This document shows positions 8,029 through 17,184 of a stretch of 64,000 nt of DNA, piece by piece. Both the position numbers and the translations under genes were made by a program. The notes under the pieces are model-generated. The model saw nothing but the letters and a program-made list of their open reading frames with translations, did not search any database and was not told where the DNA came from. Location: the NCBI RefSeq assembly GCF_002260525.1, contig NZ_MRYI01000011.1, positions 1 through 64,000 of the forward strand. The letters run 5' to 3'. Origin of the DNA: Hahella sp. CCB-MM4. GTDB taxonomy: Bacteria; Pseudomonadota; Gammaproteobacteria; Pseudomonadales; Oleiphilaceae. The stretch's first letter is position 1, and every line of letters begins with the position of its first letter.

Positions 8029-10470
8029 ATGCAGCGTATCATTCGACGCACCATTCTTACGCTATTTATTGTTTTAGTCAGTTTGTTGTTGATTATCTGG
8101 GGGTTAACACCAGTAATAGCCCGAACCGTACTGGAAGACTTCTTTGCAGAAAACGGCGCAACGTTCACTGCCGAGTCTCTGTCCCTCAATCCATTCACCA
8201 CGGAAGTGGGTGCAGAAGATCTGAAGGTGACACTCGACAATGACCTGGAATTCAAGCTGGATGGATTCAGGTTAGCGCTGTCACTCCTCCCTCTTTTCGA
8301 AAAGAAAGTGATCGTGGACCAGATAGAAGTCCGCGGTCTGCAATTGGATATCACACAGCTTTCCGACGGCTGGCAGATTGCCGGTGTAAAAATCGGAGAC
8401 AACAACGCAGAGGAGGAAACTCCGCCTCCTGAAGACGAATCTACCTCCACTCCCTGGGATGTATTGCTTCCATCCATCGTTTTTACCAATAGCCGTATCA
8501 ATGTGACACGATTGGGGCAGGATGCTGATACGCCGCTGCATGATGAGTTAACTCTGAACGAACTTCAGGTCAGTAACATTGAGGGGCAAGGCCTGAACTG
8601 GAAAGGGGCGGCCACTCTTTCTGCGGTAGCTAACGGCGCTACCCTGGACCTTGGATCCTCATTCCGCTATACCCCCGAGCAATTACTTCTCTGGCTGGAC
8701 ATTAAGCTGCTGACCGCCAGCCTGGATCAATTTTCTCACTACGTGCCAGCTCCGATGAACCAGGGTAATTTAAATGTCACCCTGGTAGGTGAAGTGGTCG
8801 TAAACCAGAAACCGGATAATCTGATTGTTACTGCCACCACCAAACAGTTTGATATAGATCGAATTTCCCTCCCGGCTGCTGATCTGGCAATCGAAAGTGA
8901 ACGAACCCAACTGGGCATCAATTCTCTGCAGTTGAAAGTTCCTCAACAAGGAGACGTTGCTCTCGTATTGGATGGTGCCATCAGCAGTTTCAACAGCCGC
9001 ATTAGCGACGTAACGGGTAAAAATCTGCTTGCCTCATGGGACTCCCTGAAGGTCAGCCCTTTGCAAACCAGCGCCGTCGGGTCGGATTTCACTCTTTCCA
9101 TTGGCCAGGTTGATAGCACCGGATTAACGGCATCACAAGCCAGTAATGACAGTGGCCAACTACCCGCCTTGGTTCATCTGGGCAAACTGATTGTCGATAA
9201 GATCGATGTCTCCCCGGCTGGCGCTGAGATTGATCAGGTTCATATTAGCAATCTCGAATCCCATGTGATCATGGATAAAAGCCGCCAGTTGACGACTTTG
9301 GTAGCTCTTGGCTCTCCAGAACAACCGCCCTCCACCGAGGAGGAGGCAACATCAGAACCATCCCCATCGAAGCAGGAGAACACGGAGCCGTCGTCAGAGC
9401 AGCCATCATCAGAGCAGCCTGAAACTCCAAATGATGCCTCTGAGCCTTTCTACGTGATACTGCACCAGCTATCGGTGGATGGAGAATCTAGTGTCCATTT
9501 GACTGATGGCGGCGTGACACCGGCATTGGAAAGAACTCTGTTCATCAATTCCCTGACCGTTGAAGGTATTAATACCAAAGACCCTCAACAGGCTATTCAT
9601 GTCGTCCTGGACGGAAAGACTGATAAGTATTCCATCGTTAAAACAGACACCCGGTTATATCCATTTGCGGAAAAATTAAGCCTGGATACCCGCACTGAAT
9701 TGACCGAGGCACAAATGCCGCCATTTTCACCCTATGTGGCAGAAGCTCTTGGTTACGACATTGAAAGCGGTCAGTTGGACATGAATATCGCTCTGACGAT
9801 TGATCAGGGAATTCTGGACGGAAAAACGATGCTGACCATGCGGGAGTTTGATCTGAGCGGCAGCAAAGTGAAGGAGGACAACGTGAAGGATGCGAGCGCC
9901 ATTCCGTTAAATGTCGCTGTTGGGATGCTAAAAGACAGCCAGGATAATATTGAGCTGGAAATCCCCATGAGTGGAAATATTGACGATCCGGAATTCGGAT
10001 GGGGCAGCTTCCTGAGCATCATATTCAAAAAAGCGCTGTTCAAAGCGACAACATCCTATGTCATGCAGACATTTGTGCCATATGCAAATGTCATCAGTAT
10101 TGCCCAGATTGCGGGCGAACAAATGCTGAAAGTCCGGGTTGAGCCACTCAAGTTCCCCGCGACCCAAACCGCCATCGAAGCAGAGCAGAAAGCTTTCCTC
10201 GAGGAACTGGCGAAGTTGATGAAGGATAAAGAGGACGCTCAACTCAAAGCCTGTCCGTATGCCACACCGGCAGATTTGGGCCTGCCTCAGCCTCCTGCCG
10301 CACTATCGGATGAACAACTCAAAACGCTGAAAGAGATATCCAGCACCCGCGGTGAGGCTGTGAAAGACTTTTTAATCAGCCAAGACATCAAGTCTTCAAG
10401 GGTATTGCTCTGCTCTCCTGGCGTTGACAGTGAAGCCAAGGCAGAACCAAGGCTGGAGTTTGACCTCTAA
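8029..10470 (+). CDS. AsmA-like DUF748 family protein
   Basis: A large (813 aa) inner-membrane-anchored periplasmic protein of the AsmA/DUF748 group. Family members resemble bridge-like lipid-transfer proteins and are linked to outer-membrane lipid homeostasis. An N-terminal membrane anchor (about 7-29, ILTLFIVLVSLLLIIWGLTP) precedes long beta-rich repeats. A low-complexity Glu/Ser/Pro linker (about 432-470) contains a 15-bp in-frame duplication at 9391-9420 (SSEQP repeated). The C-terminal DUF748 signature region includes MNIALTIDQGILDGKTML and the PLNVAVGMLKDSQDNIELEI segment, cut here to PLNVAVGMLKDSQ. The start ATG has AAGGA at 8018-8022. The gene stands alone and converges on yihY. Lipid transfer is inferred from the family, not seen. 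Confidence 0.85.
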   Translation: MQRIIRRTILTLFIVLVSLLLIIWGLTPVIARTVLEDFFAENGATFTAESLSLNPFTTEVGAEDLKVTLDNDLEFKLDGFRLALSLLPLFEKKVIVDQIEVRGLQLDITQLSDGWQIAGVKIGDNNAEEETPPPEDESTSTPWDVLLPSIVFTNSRINVTRLGQDADTPLHDELTLNELQVSNIEGQGLNWKGAATLSAVANGATLDLGSSFRYTPEQLLLWLDIKLLTASLDQFSHYVPAPMNQGNLNVTLVGEVVVNQKPDNLIVTATTKQFDIDRISLPAADLAIESERTQLGINSLQLKVPQQGDVALVLDGAISSFNSRISDVTGKNLLASWDSLKVSPLQTSAVGSDFTLSIGQVDSTGLTASQASNDSGQLPALVHLGKLIVDKIDVSPAGAEIDQVHISNLESHVIMDKSRQLTTLVALGSPEQPPSTEEEATSEPSPSKQENTEPSSEQPSSEQPETPNDASEPFYVILHQLSVDGESSVHLTDGGVTPALERTLFINSLTVEGINTKDPQQAIHVVLDGKTDKYSIVKTDTRLYPFAEKLSLDTRTELTEAQMPPFSPYVAEALGYDIESGQLDMNIALTIDQGILDGKTMLTMREFDLSGSKVKEDNVKDASAIPLNVAVGMLKDSQDNIELEIPMSGNIDDPEFGWGSFLSIIFKKALFKATTSYVMQTFVPYANVISIAQIAGEQMLKVRVEPLKFPATQTAIEAEQKAFLEELAKLMKDKEDAQLKACPYATPADLGLPQPPAALSDEQLKTLKEISSTRGEAVKDFLISQDIKSSRVLLCSPGVDSEAKAEPRLEFDL

Positions 10471-10482
10471 CTCCCACGGAAA

Positions 10483-10504
10483 GCAGTCTCCCCTCGGAGA
10501 CTGC
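10483..10504. terminator. Bidirectional hairpin between convergent genes
   Basis: GCAGTCTCC and GGAGACTGC form a perfect 9-bp stem with a CCTC loop. It lies in the 45-bp gap between the DUF748 gene and the converging yihY, so it can serve both strands. U-runs are poor on either side. Confidence 0.6.
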
Positions 10505-10515
10505 TGAGCCCCACA

Positions 10516-11883
10516 CTAATCTGTAGTGTTTCCAGCTACTACCGCATTTCCGTCTTTCGTCATGCCTCCACGAACCCAGTCAGCGACGGTCAATTCTCCG
10601 AGAGACTGGTCTAACGATTTCTGTAATCTGTCATACAGTTTCGTGACTTCATACTCCCTTCGTAAAGAAGGGGGTAGCGGAGATTCTGCTGACCGAAGAA
10701 CACCCAGAACGTCTTTCATCAACGTTTTGTCCAGGGATCTGGCCGGCAGTAGCTCATCCTTGTCCGAGCCGGATATGGCCAACAGCCCCAGCCGTATCAT
10801 CTTGTCAATCATACGCTGAATCACTTCCGGCCCTACCGATAACTCAGATTCCATTGCAGAAATTGAGGTTCCTCCCCCATGCTGGTCAAAGTGTCTGCAT
10901 ACCTGATACAGGATAGAGAGTCCGGTCCGCTCATCCACTTCAGCGCTGGGTTTCTGTCGGCTATCACGAGTTATCTGCAGAGAATGCTGCGCATAAAAAG
11001 ACACCGATGCACCAATCAATAAAATCAACCAGGCAAGATAGATCCAAATGAGAAGGACGATTCCCACAGCAAAGCCGGAATAGATGGCCGCATAGTTTGT
11101 CGAGCCTGCCACGATCTTGGTAAAGGCAAATCCGGCACTTTGCCAGATGATTCCTGCCACCAGTCCGCCGAAGAAAGCATACTTAAGCTTTACCCGGGTG
11201 TTGGGAATGAACACGTACAAAAATGTGAAGAGTCCGATGATCATCAAATAGGGAGTCATGCGGCTGAAGAATGAAAACAACCAACCAAATGGCTCCACAC
11301 TACGCAGCTGGACAATGACGTCAGAGCCAACAACCGTGGCCGTGGCCCCCAACGCTGAAAACACCAGTAGAGGCCCTACGAGGATCACACTGAGGTAATT
11401 ACTGAACCTTTGGGCGAGTGAACGGATATGGGTTACCCGCCAGATTTCGTTAAACGAGCGCTCAACTTTTTGCACCAGAGAAATAACGGTGTAGATCAGC
11501 AGCCCCAATCCAACGGATCCCAGGACCCCAACTTTGATGTTGTCGACAAACGAGAGTACGTTCTCCACTATTTCCGGCCCCTTATCTCCCAGGGGGGCCA
11601 CCAGTTCCATAAGCATGGGTTGCAACTGGCTGTGATGAACATTAAAGCCTTTCAGAACGGAAAAACTCAGTGCCAGGAAGGGCACGATGGACAACAGCGT
11701 GGTATAAACCAGACTCATGGCATGCAGGGTGATCTGTCCCCCGATGACGTCCCGAATGACAGCAAAGAACACTCTGGCTGTATGCCAGCCGATATTCATC
11801 CATCGTGAACTGTTGGCTGTCTCATGCTGCCAAAGCCATCGTTCAAACTTCACTAACCAGTTGTCTGACACTGATTCTGTCAT
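10516..11883 (-). CDS. yihY: YihY/UPF0761 family membrane protein
   Basis: Inner-membrane protein of the YihY (once misnamed RNase BN) family, with six predicted helices in about the first 300 residues. Family landmarks include TLLSIVPFLALSFSVLKGF and the segment NFAAIYSGFAVG-like NYAAIYSGFAVGIVLLIWIY. A C-terminal cytoplasmic extension of about 130 residues looks like a winged helix (YQVCRHFDQHGGGTSISAME...VIQRMIDKMIRLGLL), seen in longer members. I place the start at the ATG at 11883 (MTESVSDN), because GAGGA lies 5 bp upstream; a longer frame would need a TTG. Function is not established; older RNase claims for the family were not upheld. Confidence 0.85.
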   Translation of the reverse strand: MTESVSDNWLVKFERWLWQHETANSSRWMNIGWHTARVFFAVIRDVIGGQITLHAMSLVYTTLLSIVPFLALSFSVLKGFNVHHSQLQPMLMELVAPLGDKGPEIVENVLSFVDNIKVGVLGSVGLGLLIYTVISLVQKVERSFNEIWRVTHIRSLAQRFSNYLSVILVGPLLVFSALGATATVVGSDVIVQLRSVEPFGWLFSFFSRMTPYLMIIGLFTFLYVFIPNTRVKLKYAFFGGLVAGIIWQSAGFAFTKIVAGSTNYAAIYSGFAVGIVLLIWIYLAWLILLIGASVSFYAQHSLQITRDSRQKPSAEVDERTGLSILYQVCRHFDQHGGGTSISAMESELSVGPEVIQRMIDKMIRLGLLAISGSDKDELLPARSLDKTLMKDVLGVLRSAESPLPPSLRREYEVTKLYDRLQKSLDQSLGELTVADWVRGGMTKDGNAVVAGNTTD

Positions 11884-11944
11884 AACATCCTCAACTTTTT
11901 CCGCCCAAGCCAAGCATCTTGGTTCTGCTGACGAACTGTTTTTG

Positions 11945-11971
11945 TAAAGAACGGATTCGACCGAGAATCCG
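11945..11971 (-). terminator. Terminator after yjbQ
   Basis: On the minus strand CGGATTC and GAATCCG form a 7-bp stem with a 6-nt loop, followed by the U-rich TTCTTTACAAAAA. It lies between the yjbQ stop and the yihY start. Confidence 0.5.
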
Positions 11972-12004
11972 CTCCGATAATATATTGTCTATTCCAGTAG
12001 AGAC

Positions 12005-12424
12005 TTACTCGCCCCAAAGCGTGGCGATTATTAGCCGCGAGCCCCCATGGTTCCGGTGTTCTCCCAGGTATATTCCCTGCCAGGTTCCTAACGCAAGCTG
12101 GCCGTCTGTCACAGGGATGCTGATGCTGTGCCCCACCGTCACCGTCTTGATATGTGCCGGCATGTCGTCAGCCCCTTCCAGAGTATGCTTATAGTATGGT
12201 GCATTTTCCGGAACTGTCTGGTTGAAATGAGCTTCCATGTCCTCACGAACTGTTGGATCTGCATTTTCATTAATCGTCAGTGAGGCGCTGGTATGCTGAA
12301 TAAACAAATGTATAACGCCGACCTTCATCTGACCGATTTCCGGCAGACTCTGGCAAACTTCTCGCGTAATCAAATGAAACCCTCTGGCTTTGGGCTTCAA
12401 ACGAATCTCTTTTTGTGTCCACAT
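12005..12424 (-). CDS. yjbQ: YjbQ/UPF0047 family protein
   Basis: A 139-residue UPF0047 protein. Family members are small trimeric metal-binding proteins, and some show weak thiamine-phosphate synthase activity; the true role is unclear. Visible signatures are the central [19 protein letters not shown] (residues about 41-60) and the C-terminal [19 protein letters not shown], whose His residues are expected to bind the metal. Its length is normal for the family. It sits upstream of yihY in the same direction, but a terminator-like hairpin separates them, so cotranscription is not assured. Confidence 0.9.
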   Translation of the reverse strand: MWTQKEIRLKPKARGFHLITREVCQSLPEIGQMKVGVIHLFIQHTSASLTINENADPTVREDMEAHFNQTVPENAPYYKHTLEGADDMPAHIKTVTVGHSISIPVTDGQLALGTWQGIYLGEHRNHGGSRLIIATLWGE

Positions 12425-12606
12425 AACAAGCTCTTAAAGATCAGAATTCAATAATCATCTCATTACAATACAGCATACACCCGTCCTCAAGAAATCAACG
12501 ATGACAACAGATAAACGAATCCTTAAAGTGAGCGTAAATCTTTTGCTTTGACGTTTGCTATTGAAAGTAAAAGGCAGCATTGATCCTCCAGAGGAATGGA
12601 AAATAC

Positions 12607-13857
12607 TTGGCTAACTCGGAAACACTGACCAGAAGCAGCATAGATCATATTTATCGCACCGAATCACGCCGTGTACTGGCGACTCTGATTCGCTTGCTCG
12701 GCAGTTTTGAGCTGGCTGAGGAAGCGCTGCACGAAGCCTTTGCCGCCGCCGTCAAGCAATGGCCGGAAGAAGGGGTACCGTCCAATCCCCGGGCATGGTT
12801 GGTTTCTACAGGGCGATTCAAAATTATTGACCGGTTACGCCGCGATGCAAAATTCGACACCCTACAGGATCAGATAGCTGACAAGCTGGAAAATGAATCT
12901 GTTGATCCTGCCGATCTTGCGGACGATCAGATTGAGGACGACCGTCTAAGACTGATATTCACCTGCTGTCATCCCAGCCTGGCCCAAGAAGCACAGGTCG
13001 CGCTTACCCTCCGGGAAATCTGTGATCTGACAACAGAAGAAATTGCCAGAGCTTTCCTGATCAAACCCACCACCGTGGCACAAAGAATTGTCAGGGCTAA
13101 ATCCAAAATTCGCGATGCCGGCATTCCCTACGAGGTTCCGCCACCACCGGAACTGCCTGAACGCCTGGAGTCGGTCCTGCAGGTGATTTATCTCATTTTT
13201 AATGAGGGCTACGCAGCCTCCACCGGAGATGATCTGCTCAGGCTGGATTTCACTGACGAAGCTATTCGACTGGGACGATTGCTCAACCAATTGTTGGACG
13301 ATTCGGAAATCAAGGGTCTGCTGGCACTGATGCTGCTCCATGACTCCAGAAGAACAGCGCGAGCATCAGCCGATGGCAATTTAATATTGCTGGAGGATCA
13401 GGACCGCTCACTCTGGAATCAAAAGGCGATTGAAGAAGGCTCAGAACTTGTTCGTGAGGCGATGAATGCTCCCTCTGTGGGTATGTATTCCTTACAGGCA
13501 GCCATTGCAGCTACCCATGCCAGAGCCCCAACCTATGCTGATACTGACTGGAACCAGATCGCTGGCCTTTATACCTTGCTGCTACAGGCCAATCCATCAC
13601 CCGTAGTGGAACTCAACCGGGCCGTTGCCATCGCCATGAAAGATGGGCCCGAAGCCGGTCTGACACTCATCGATGACATATTGACCCGGGGAGATCTGGA
13701 GAAATACCACTTAGCTCACGCCGCCCGGGCAGATCTCTGTCGTCGGCTGGGCCGCCATGATGACGCCAGGAGCGCCTATCAAAAGGCGCTGGAGCTGGCG
13801 CAGCTGGAACCTGAGAAACGGTTTCTGCAGCGCCGTCTGATGGAGCTGAATGAGTAA
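12607..13857 (+). CDS. ECF42-type RNA polymerase sigma factor
   Basis: Extracytoplasmic-function sigma factor of the long type, with a C-terminal TPR-containing extension. Sigma region 2 is clear (RVLATLIRLLGSFELAEEAL, DNA-binding GVPSNPRAWLVSTGRFKIID), and region 4 follows (VALTLREICDLTTEEIARAF, about residues 135-155). The remaining 240 residues carry the DUF6596/TPR-like extension (YLIFNEGY, PVVELNRAVAIAMKDGPEAG) thought to replace an anti-sigma factor. The start is uncertain. A TTG at 12607 has GAGGA at 12591-12595 and gives 416 aa; an upstream TTG at 12580 is also in frame but has no SD. The DGPF/YCII gene downstream is the usual genomic partner of this group. Confidence 0.9.
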   Translation: MANSETLTRSSIDHIYRTESRRVLATLIRLLGSFELAEEALHEAFAAAVKQWPEEGVPSNPRAWLVSTGRFKIIDRLRRDAKFDTLQDQIADKLENESVDPADLADDQIEDDRLRLIFTCCHPSLAQEAQVALTLREICDLTTEEIARAFLIKPTTVAQRIVRAKSKIRDAGIPYEVPPPPELPERLESVLQVIYLIFNEGYAASTGDDLLRLDFTDEAIRLGRLLNQLLDDSEIKGLLALMLLHDSRRTARASADGNLILLEDQDRSLWNQKAIEEGSELVREAMNAPSVGMYSLQAAIAATHARAPTYADTDWNQIAGLYTLLLQANPSPVVELNRAVAIAMKDGPEAGLTLIDDILTRGDLEKYHLAHAARADLCRRLGRHDDARSAYQKALELAQLEPEKRFLQRRLMELNE

Positions 13858-14004
13858 TTCGAATAATGCTCTGAAGAGAATAATTTTCATAAAAAAATGC
13901 GGACACTGTCGAAAATCAGGCTCGCCCACCGACTAATCCATGACCCTGCCAACCTACAGCAGATTCCCATGCTTGATAGCAAACCTGAAGGAACGGAGAA
14001 GAGA

Positions 14005-14379
14005 ATGAAATATTTATGCCTCGTTTACTACGATGAGAAGATGATGGCTCAGATGAACCAACAGGAATGGGACACCCTGAATCGGGAATGCATGTCCTGC
14101 GTCGACAATCTTCAAAGTCAGGGCCATTTTCTGAGCGGCGCTCCTCTGCATCCGGTATCCACGGCCACCACCATAAGAGTCCGCAACAACCAGTTGAGCA
14201 CGATGGATGGCCCATTCGCAGAAACCAAGGAACAACTCGCAGGCTACTACCTTCTGGAAGCACGGGACTTGAATGAAGCCATTCAGCTCGCCAGTAAAAT
14301 ACCACCGGCTCGCTATGGCAGCGTCGAAGTCAGGCCAGTCAGGGAATTACAGGCAGAGGGTAATGTGGGGTATGTATAG
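14005..14379 (+). CDS. DGPF-domain YCII-related protein (ECF42 partner)
   Basis: A 124-residue YCII-related protein with the hallmark motif DGPFAETKEQLAGYYLLEA (about residues 71-89) that gives the family its DGPF name. Such proteins are encoded beside ECF42 sigma factors and are usual targets of their promoters. Their biochemical role is unknown; YCII folds resemble small oxidoreductase or hydrolase dimers. The start chosen is the ATG at 14005 (MKYLCLVYYDEK), which matches the family N-terminus and has GGAGAAGAG upstream. The 147-bp gap after the sigma gene could hold its own ECF42-dependent promoter. Confidence 0.88.
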   Translation: MKYLCLVYYDEKMMAQMNQQEWDTLNRECMSCVDNLQSQGHFLSGAPLHPVSTATTIRVRNNQLSTMDGPFAETKEQLAGYYLLEARDLNEAIQLASKIPPARYGSVEVRPVRELQAEGNVGYV

Positions 14380-14498
14380 CCTGAACTAAACTGCGTACCG
14401 ACTCTATCCCCTGCGGGGCCTTCCCTTACTCAAAGGCACTGCAGGGTGAAAAGCCTTTCGAAAAGAAAACATATACAGTTTGGTATCGGTTGTTTTCT

Positions 14499-15041
14499 TT
14501 ATTCCTTTGCAATACTGGCTCCAAAATCCTCCAGTATGGTAATCAGGCTATCGTCTCTAACCCCCCATATAAATGGACCAATCAGTATCGTCTGCTCCAC
14601 TTTCCCCTGTTGAAGAATAGAAATGGTCAGCTTGTTGCGCTCTACACTGATATCAGCCAATCCTTCAGACGGATCGAACTTCAACACCTGCATAGAAACG
14701 CCAAACCATTTATCTTCCAGGGTATTTGACTTGCCGGAAACGGTATAGGTATGCCCACTAACCAGCAAAATAGCCAAGCTTGTGGATGCCAGGATAGTTT
14801 TTAGCACTAGAGACGATCCAGAGCGGCTTGGCCTCGCAAAAACTAAAAATAAAAAGACAACCAAGTAAAAGACCAGTGCAATCCATTGGCCGATTGGTGC
14901 TGGTGCTGTAGTCACATCAAGAGCATCGCTTCCTCCAGCCATAAAAACAGGATCATTGATTGCAAAAATTAATACAGACAGCAATCCTCCAATAAGAACA
15001 ATAATTGAGGCTAGCAAGATTTTGATCTTCATAAAATTCAT
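14499..15041 (-). CDS. Three-TM membrane protein coupled to glycosidase
   Basis: An unrecognised 180-residue membrane protein. Helices are visible at about 8-28, 52-68 and 80-97, followed by a soluble domain of about 80 residues. The positive-inside pattern (MNFMKIK at the N-terminus, RPSRSG after the second helix) predicts that the C-terminal domain faces the periplasm. Its ATG follows the stop of the upstream glycosidase with no gap (TGA-ATG), so translation is coupled. This arrangement would fit an immunity or partner protein for that enzyme, but no sequence evidence shows binding. Base composition looks slightly more AT-rich than flanking genes. Confidence 0.7.
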   Translation of the reverse strand: MNFMKIKILLASIIVLIGGLLSVLIFAINDPVFMAGGSDALDVTTAPAPIGQWIALVFYLVVFLFLVFARPSRSGSSLVLKTILASTSLAILLVSGHTYTVSGKSNTLEDKWFGVSMQVLKFDPSEGLADISVERNKLTISILQQGKVEQTILIGPFIWGVRDDSLITILEDFGASIAKE

Positions 15042-15914
15042 TCAGTATTTAAAGCCAATTCCGACAACATTTGTCATATTCTTGCTTTCCCCCTGTCGAG
15101 CATAAAACGCTCCCTCAACCATCAGCATGGATGAATTACTCCCGTCAAGAAATATAGCGTTATCGAAACCTACGTTGAGCAATTTTGCTTGCAGAGAGGT
15201 TAGGGGTAAATCTCCGCTATTGTCAGGTAGAACCAGTACCGCAAGTTTTTTCTCTTTTGAATGGTGCGCGATTGCCGTGATTCCCGTCCGTGGAGAGGAT
15301 GCATGCTTAGTAAATGCAGTGAAAGTAGCGTTACTGCGCTGAATGAGATTTTTTGCTTTTTCCGGCGATGGCTTGCCAACCGGTTTCCCTGGAGTCGTGC
15401 CCTTGCGATATTTATTAACAACACCATAGGGTAACCCATTCACTATGATAGGTCCCGCACCTCCAATAGCAGCATCAACATTGACAGGTGCTGAACCGAA
15501 GCCAAATTGATACTTTGGTGATTTCGATTGGGTGTTTGCAATAAAGAAGTTCAGAGGTGCCGCCCTACCCGCTATTACCGTTTTTCCTAACACGGTATAG
15601 CCTTCAGGCTCTATCCCCTTGGGTGTTACAGGATCGCTGCCTACTGCATAGTCTATTTTTCCTGTTGTATTAATCCCGTAGACTTGGGCATTGATTGTCG
15701 CAAGGTAGCCGTTAGTCCTGGTTGCTTCCATAGCGCGGGCATCAAACATGATTTCCGACGTACGTACAAATGGCTCCATCTTCACACTGTCATCAAAGAC
15801 TAAATAAAAGAGTGGGCCATCCTTCAAAAACGCATACGACTTACCTTTGGTATGATGAGCAACCTGACTCCAAAATCCTCTAATGCCAAGTTCCAACTCC
15901 ATTGGGGTTGCCAT
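15042..15914 (-). CDS. Phosphodiester glycosidase (NAGPA/DUF2233-like), no signal peptide
   Basis: A 290-residue protein resembling the NAGPA/DUF2233 phosphodiester glycosidases, which cleave sugar-phosphodiester bonds (the human member uncovers mannose-6-phosphate). The supporting pattern is the order of core motifs: ATINAQVYGINTTGKIDYAV early, a Gly-rich AIGGAGPIIVNGLPYGV centrally, RTGITAIAHHSKEKKLAVLV, and the terminal FLDGSNSSMLMVEGAFY in place of the usual DGGGSS. The start ATG at 15914 has AAGGA 6 bp upstream on its strand. It has no signal peptide, odd for a family that is normally secreted. It is followed without a gap by a three-TM protein. The family call is moderately secure; the substrate is unknown. 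Confidence 0.65.
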   Translation of the reverse strand: MATPMELELGIRGFWSQVAHHTKGKSYAFLKDGPLFYLVFDDSVKMEPFVRTSEIMFDARAMEATRTNGYLATINAQVYGINTTGKIDYAVGSDPVTPKGIEPEGYTVLGKTVIAGRAAPLNFFIANTQSKSPKYQFGFGSAPVNVDAAIGGAGPIIVNGLPYGVVNKYRKGTTPGKPVGKPSPEKAKNLIQRSNATFTAFTKHASSPRTGITAIAHHSKEKKLAVLVLPDNSGDLPLTSLQAKLLNVGFDNAIFLDGSNSSMLMVEGAFYARQGESKNMTNVVGIGFKY

Positions 15915-15937
15915 GACTTTTCCTTCTATAACCAATC

Positions 15938-15966
15938 AACAGATTGCAACATCCTAACAATCTGTT
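15938..15966. promoter_or_regulatory. Inverted repeat upstream of the glycosidase gene
   Basis: AACAGATTG (15938-15946) and CAATCTGTT (15958-15966) are perfect 9-bp inverted arms separated by 11 bp, 24 bp upstream of the glycosidase start. This could be an operator for that operon, or a hairpin in its leader. Confidence 0.4.
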
Positions 15967-16037
15967 ACATCACAATTAATCGGCCAAAAGACCTAAAATA
16001 AAACGTACTAAACCAGCTATAACACAGAACTAAGTCG

Positions 16038-17000
16038 TCATAAGGGCACGCGCAACTGCTGATGCTCTGCAAAGTGACGGATATTGTCAGCCGTCATATC
16101 AATCAGTCTTTGCCGGGCTTCGACGCTTGCCCAGGCACAATGGGGGGTGACGATCAGATTCGGGATATCATCCTGCAGCAGAGGATTTCCCTCGACAGGA
16201 GGTTCCCTGGTCAGTACATCGAAACCGGCACCACCGAGACGCCCGGCTCGTAATGCATCGGCAAGAGCCTGCTCATTTACAAGTCCGCCACGGGCTGTGT
16301 TGATCAGGATGGCGTCCGGTTTCATCATGGTCAGGGTTTTCTCGTTGAGCATCTCACTGGTATCTTCAGACAGCAGGCAGTGCAGGCTCAAGATATCCAC
16401 CTGTGGTAACAACTCCCCCAAAGGCAGGTAGTCGACACCATCGTGATGGCCCGTTTTCCCTCCCGGCCGAGCGCCGACTAATACCTCTAAGCCAAACGCC
16501 GGCGCGACTTTGGCAACAGCCTGCCCCAGTTCTCCATAACCGATGACACCCAGCTTGCGGCCTGCCAGTTCCCGGATCGGGTAGTCCATCAGACAAAAAG
16601 TCTGGCTTTGATGCCAGCGACCGTCTCTTACGGCACCGGTATAAGATAGAAGGTTGTTGGATAGTGCCAGAATCAAAGAGTATACGTGCTGGACAATAGT
16701 GGCCGTTCCATAATGGGCAACGTTGCGGACTTCAATGCCATGTTTTTCAGCCGCCAGCATGTCGATATTGTTGGTACCCGTTGCAGTCACGGCGATCAGC
16801 CTGAGCTGGGGATTGTCGATCATATGGCGTTCACTCAGAACCACTTTGTTCACGATCACAACATCATACCCCCGGATACGCTCGTCAACCTGTTCCGGTA
16901 AGGTATGAGGATATTGCTTCAGCTCCGGCACACTTTGCTCGATAGACTGTAAAGAAACGCCGGTCCCCAGACTGTCAGCATCCAAAATAACCGCTTTCAT
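16038..17000 (-). CDS. D-2-hydroxyacid dehydrogenase (HprA/GhrB-like)
   Basis: A 320-residue NAD(P)-dependent D-2-hydroxyacid dehydrogenase, probably reducing glyoxylate/hydroxypyruvate or oxidising glycerate. The cofactor-binding Rossmann motif is LGVIGYGELGQAV (about residues 148-160). Family signatures follow: LHCLLSEDTSEMLN, INTARGGLVNEQALADAL with the substrate-binding Arg, and the catalytic Glu/His pair ending in TPHCAWAS. The HCAW ending is typical of the glycerate dehydrogenase branch. The start at 17000 (MKAVILDADS) has GGGGAG upstream; a longer frame has no better SD. It appears monocistronic. Confidence 0.92.
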   Translation of the reverse strand: MKAVILDADSLGTGVSLQSIEQSVPELKQYPHTLPEQVDERIRGYDVVIVNKVVLSERHMIDNPQLRLIAVTATGTNNIDMLAAEKHGIEVRNVAHYGTATIVQHVYSLILALSNNLLSYTGAVRDGRWHQSQTFCLMDYPIRELAGRKLGVIGYGELGQAVAKVAPAFGLEVLVGARPGGKTGHHDGVDYLPLGELLPQVDILSLHCLLSEDTSEMLNEKTLTMMKPDAILINTARGGLVNEQALADALRAGRLGGAGFDVLTREPPVEGNPLLQDDIPNLIVTPHCAWASVEARQRLIDMTADNIRHFAEHQQLRVPL

Positions 17001-17184
17001 GGTGATTCTCCCCAAAATCTATTGATAAACACATATCGCCTGACACGCTTTATTAATCCATATTATGAAAACTCGCAATAAGCACACTACAATGAATTAA
17101 GTACGGCTCTGCTGATATCAGGAATGAGCGGCGACCTTCCCAACCTGAGCTTTTCCACCGCGGAATTCTGCATGTGGACTTAAA

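Noticed and set aside
9391-9420. A 15-bp direct duplication within the DUF748 gene
   Set aside because: It lies in a low-complexity Ser/Glu/Pro linker where in-frame repeats are common, so I did not count it with the intergenic arrays, though the mechanism could be the same.
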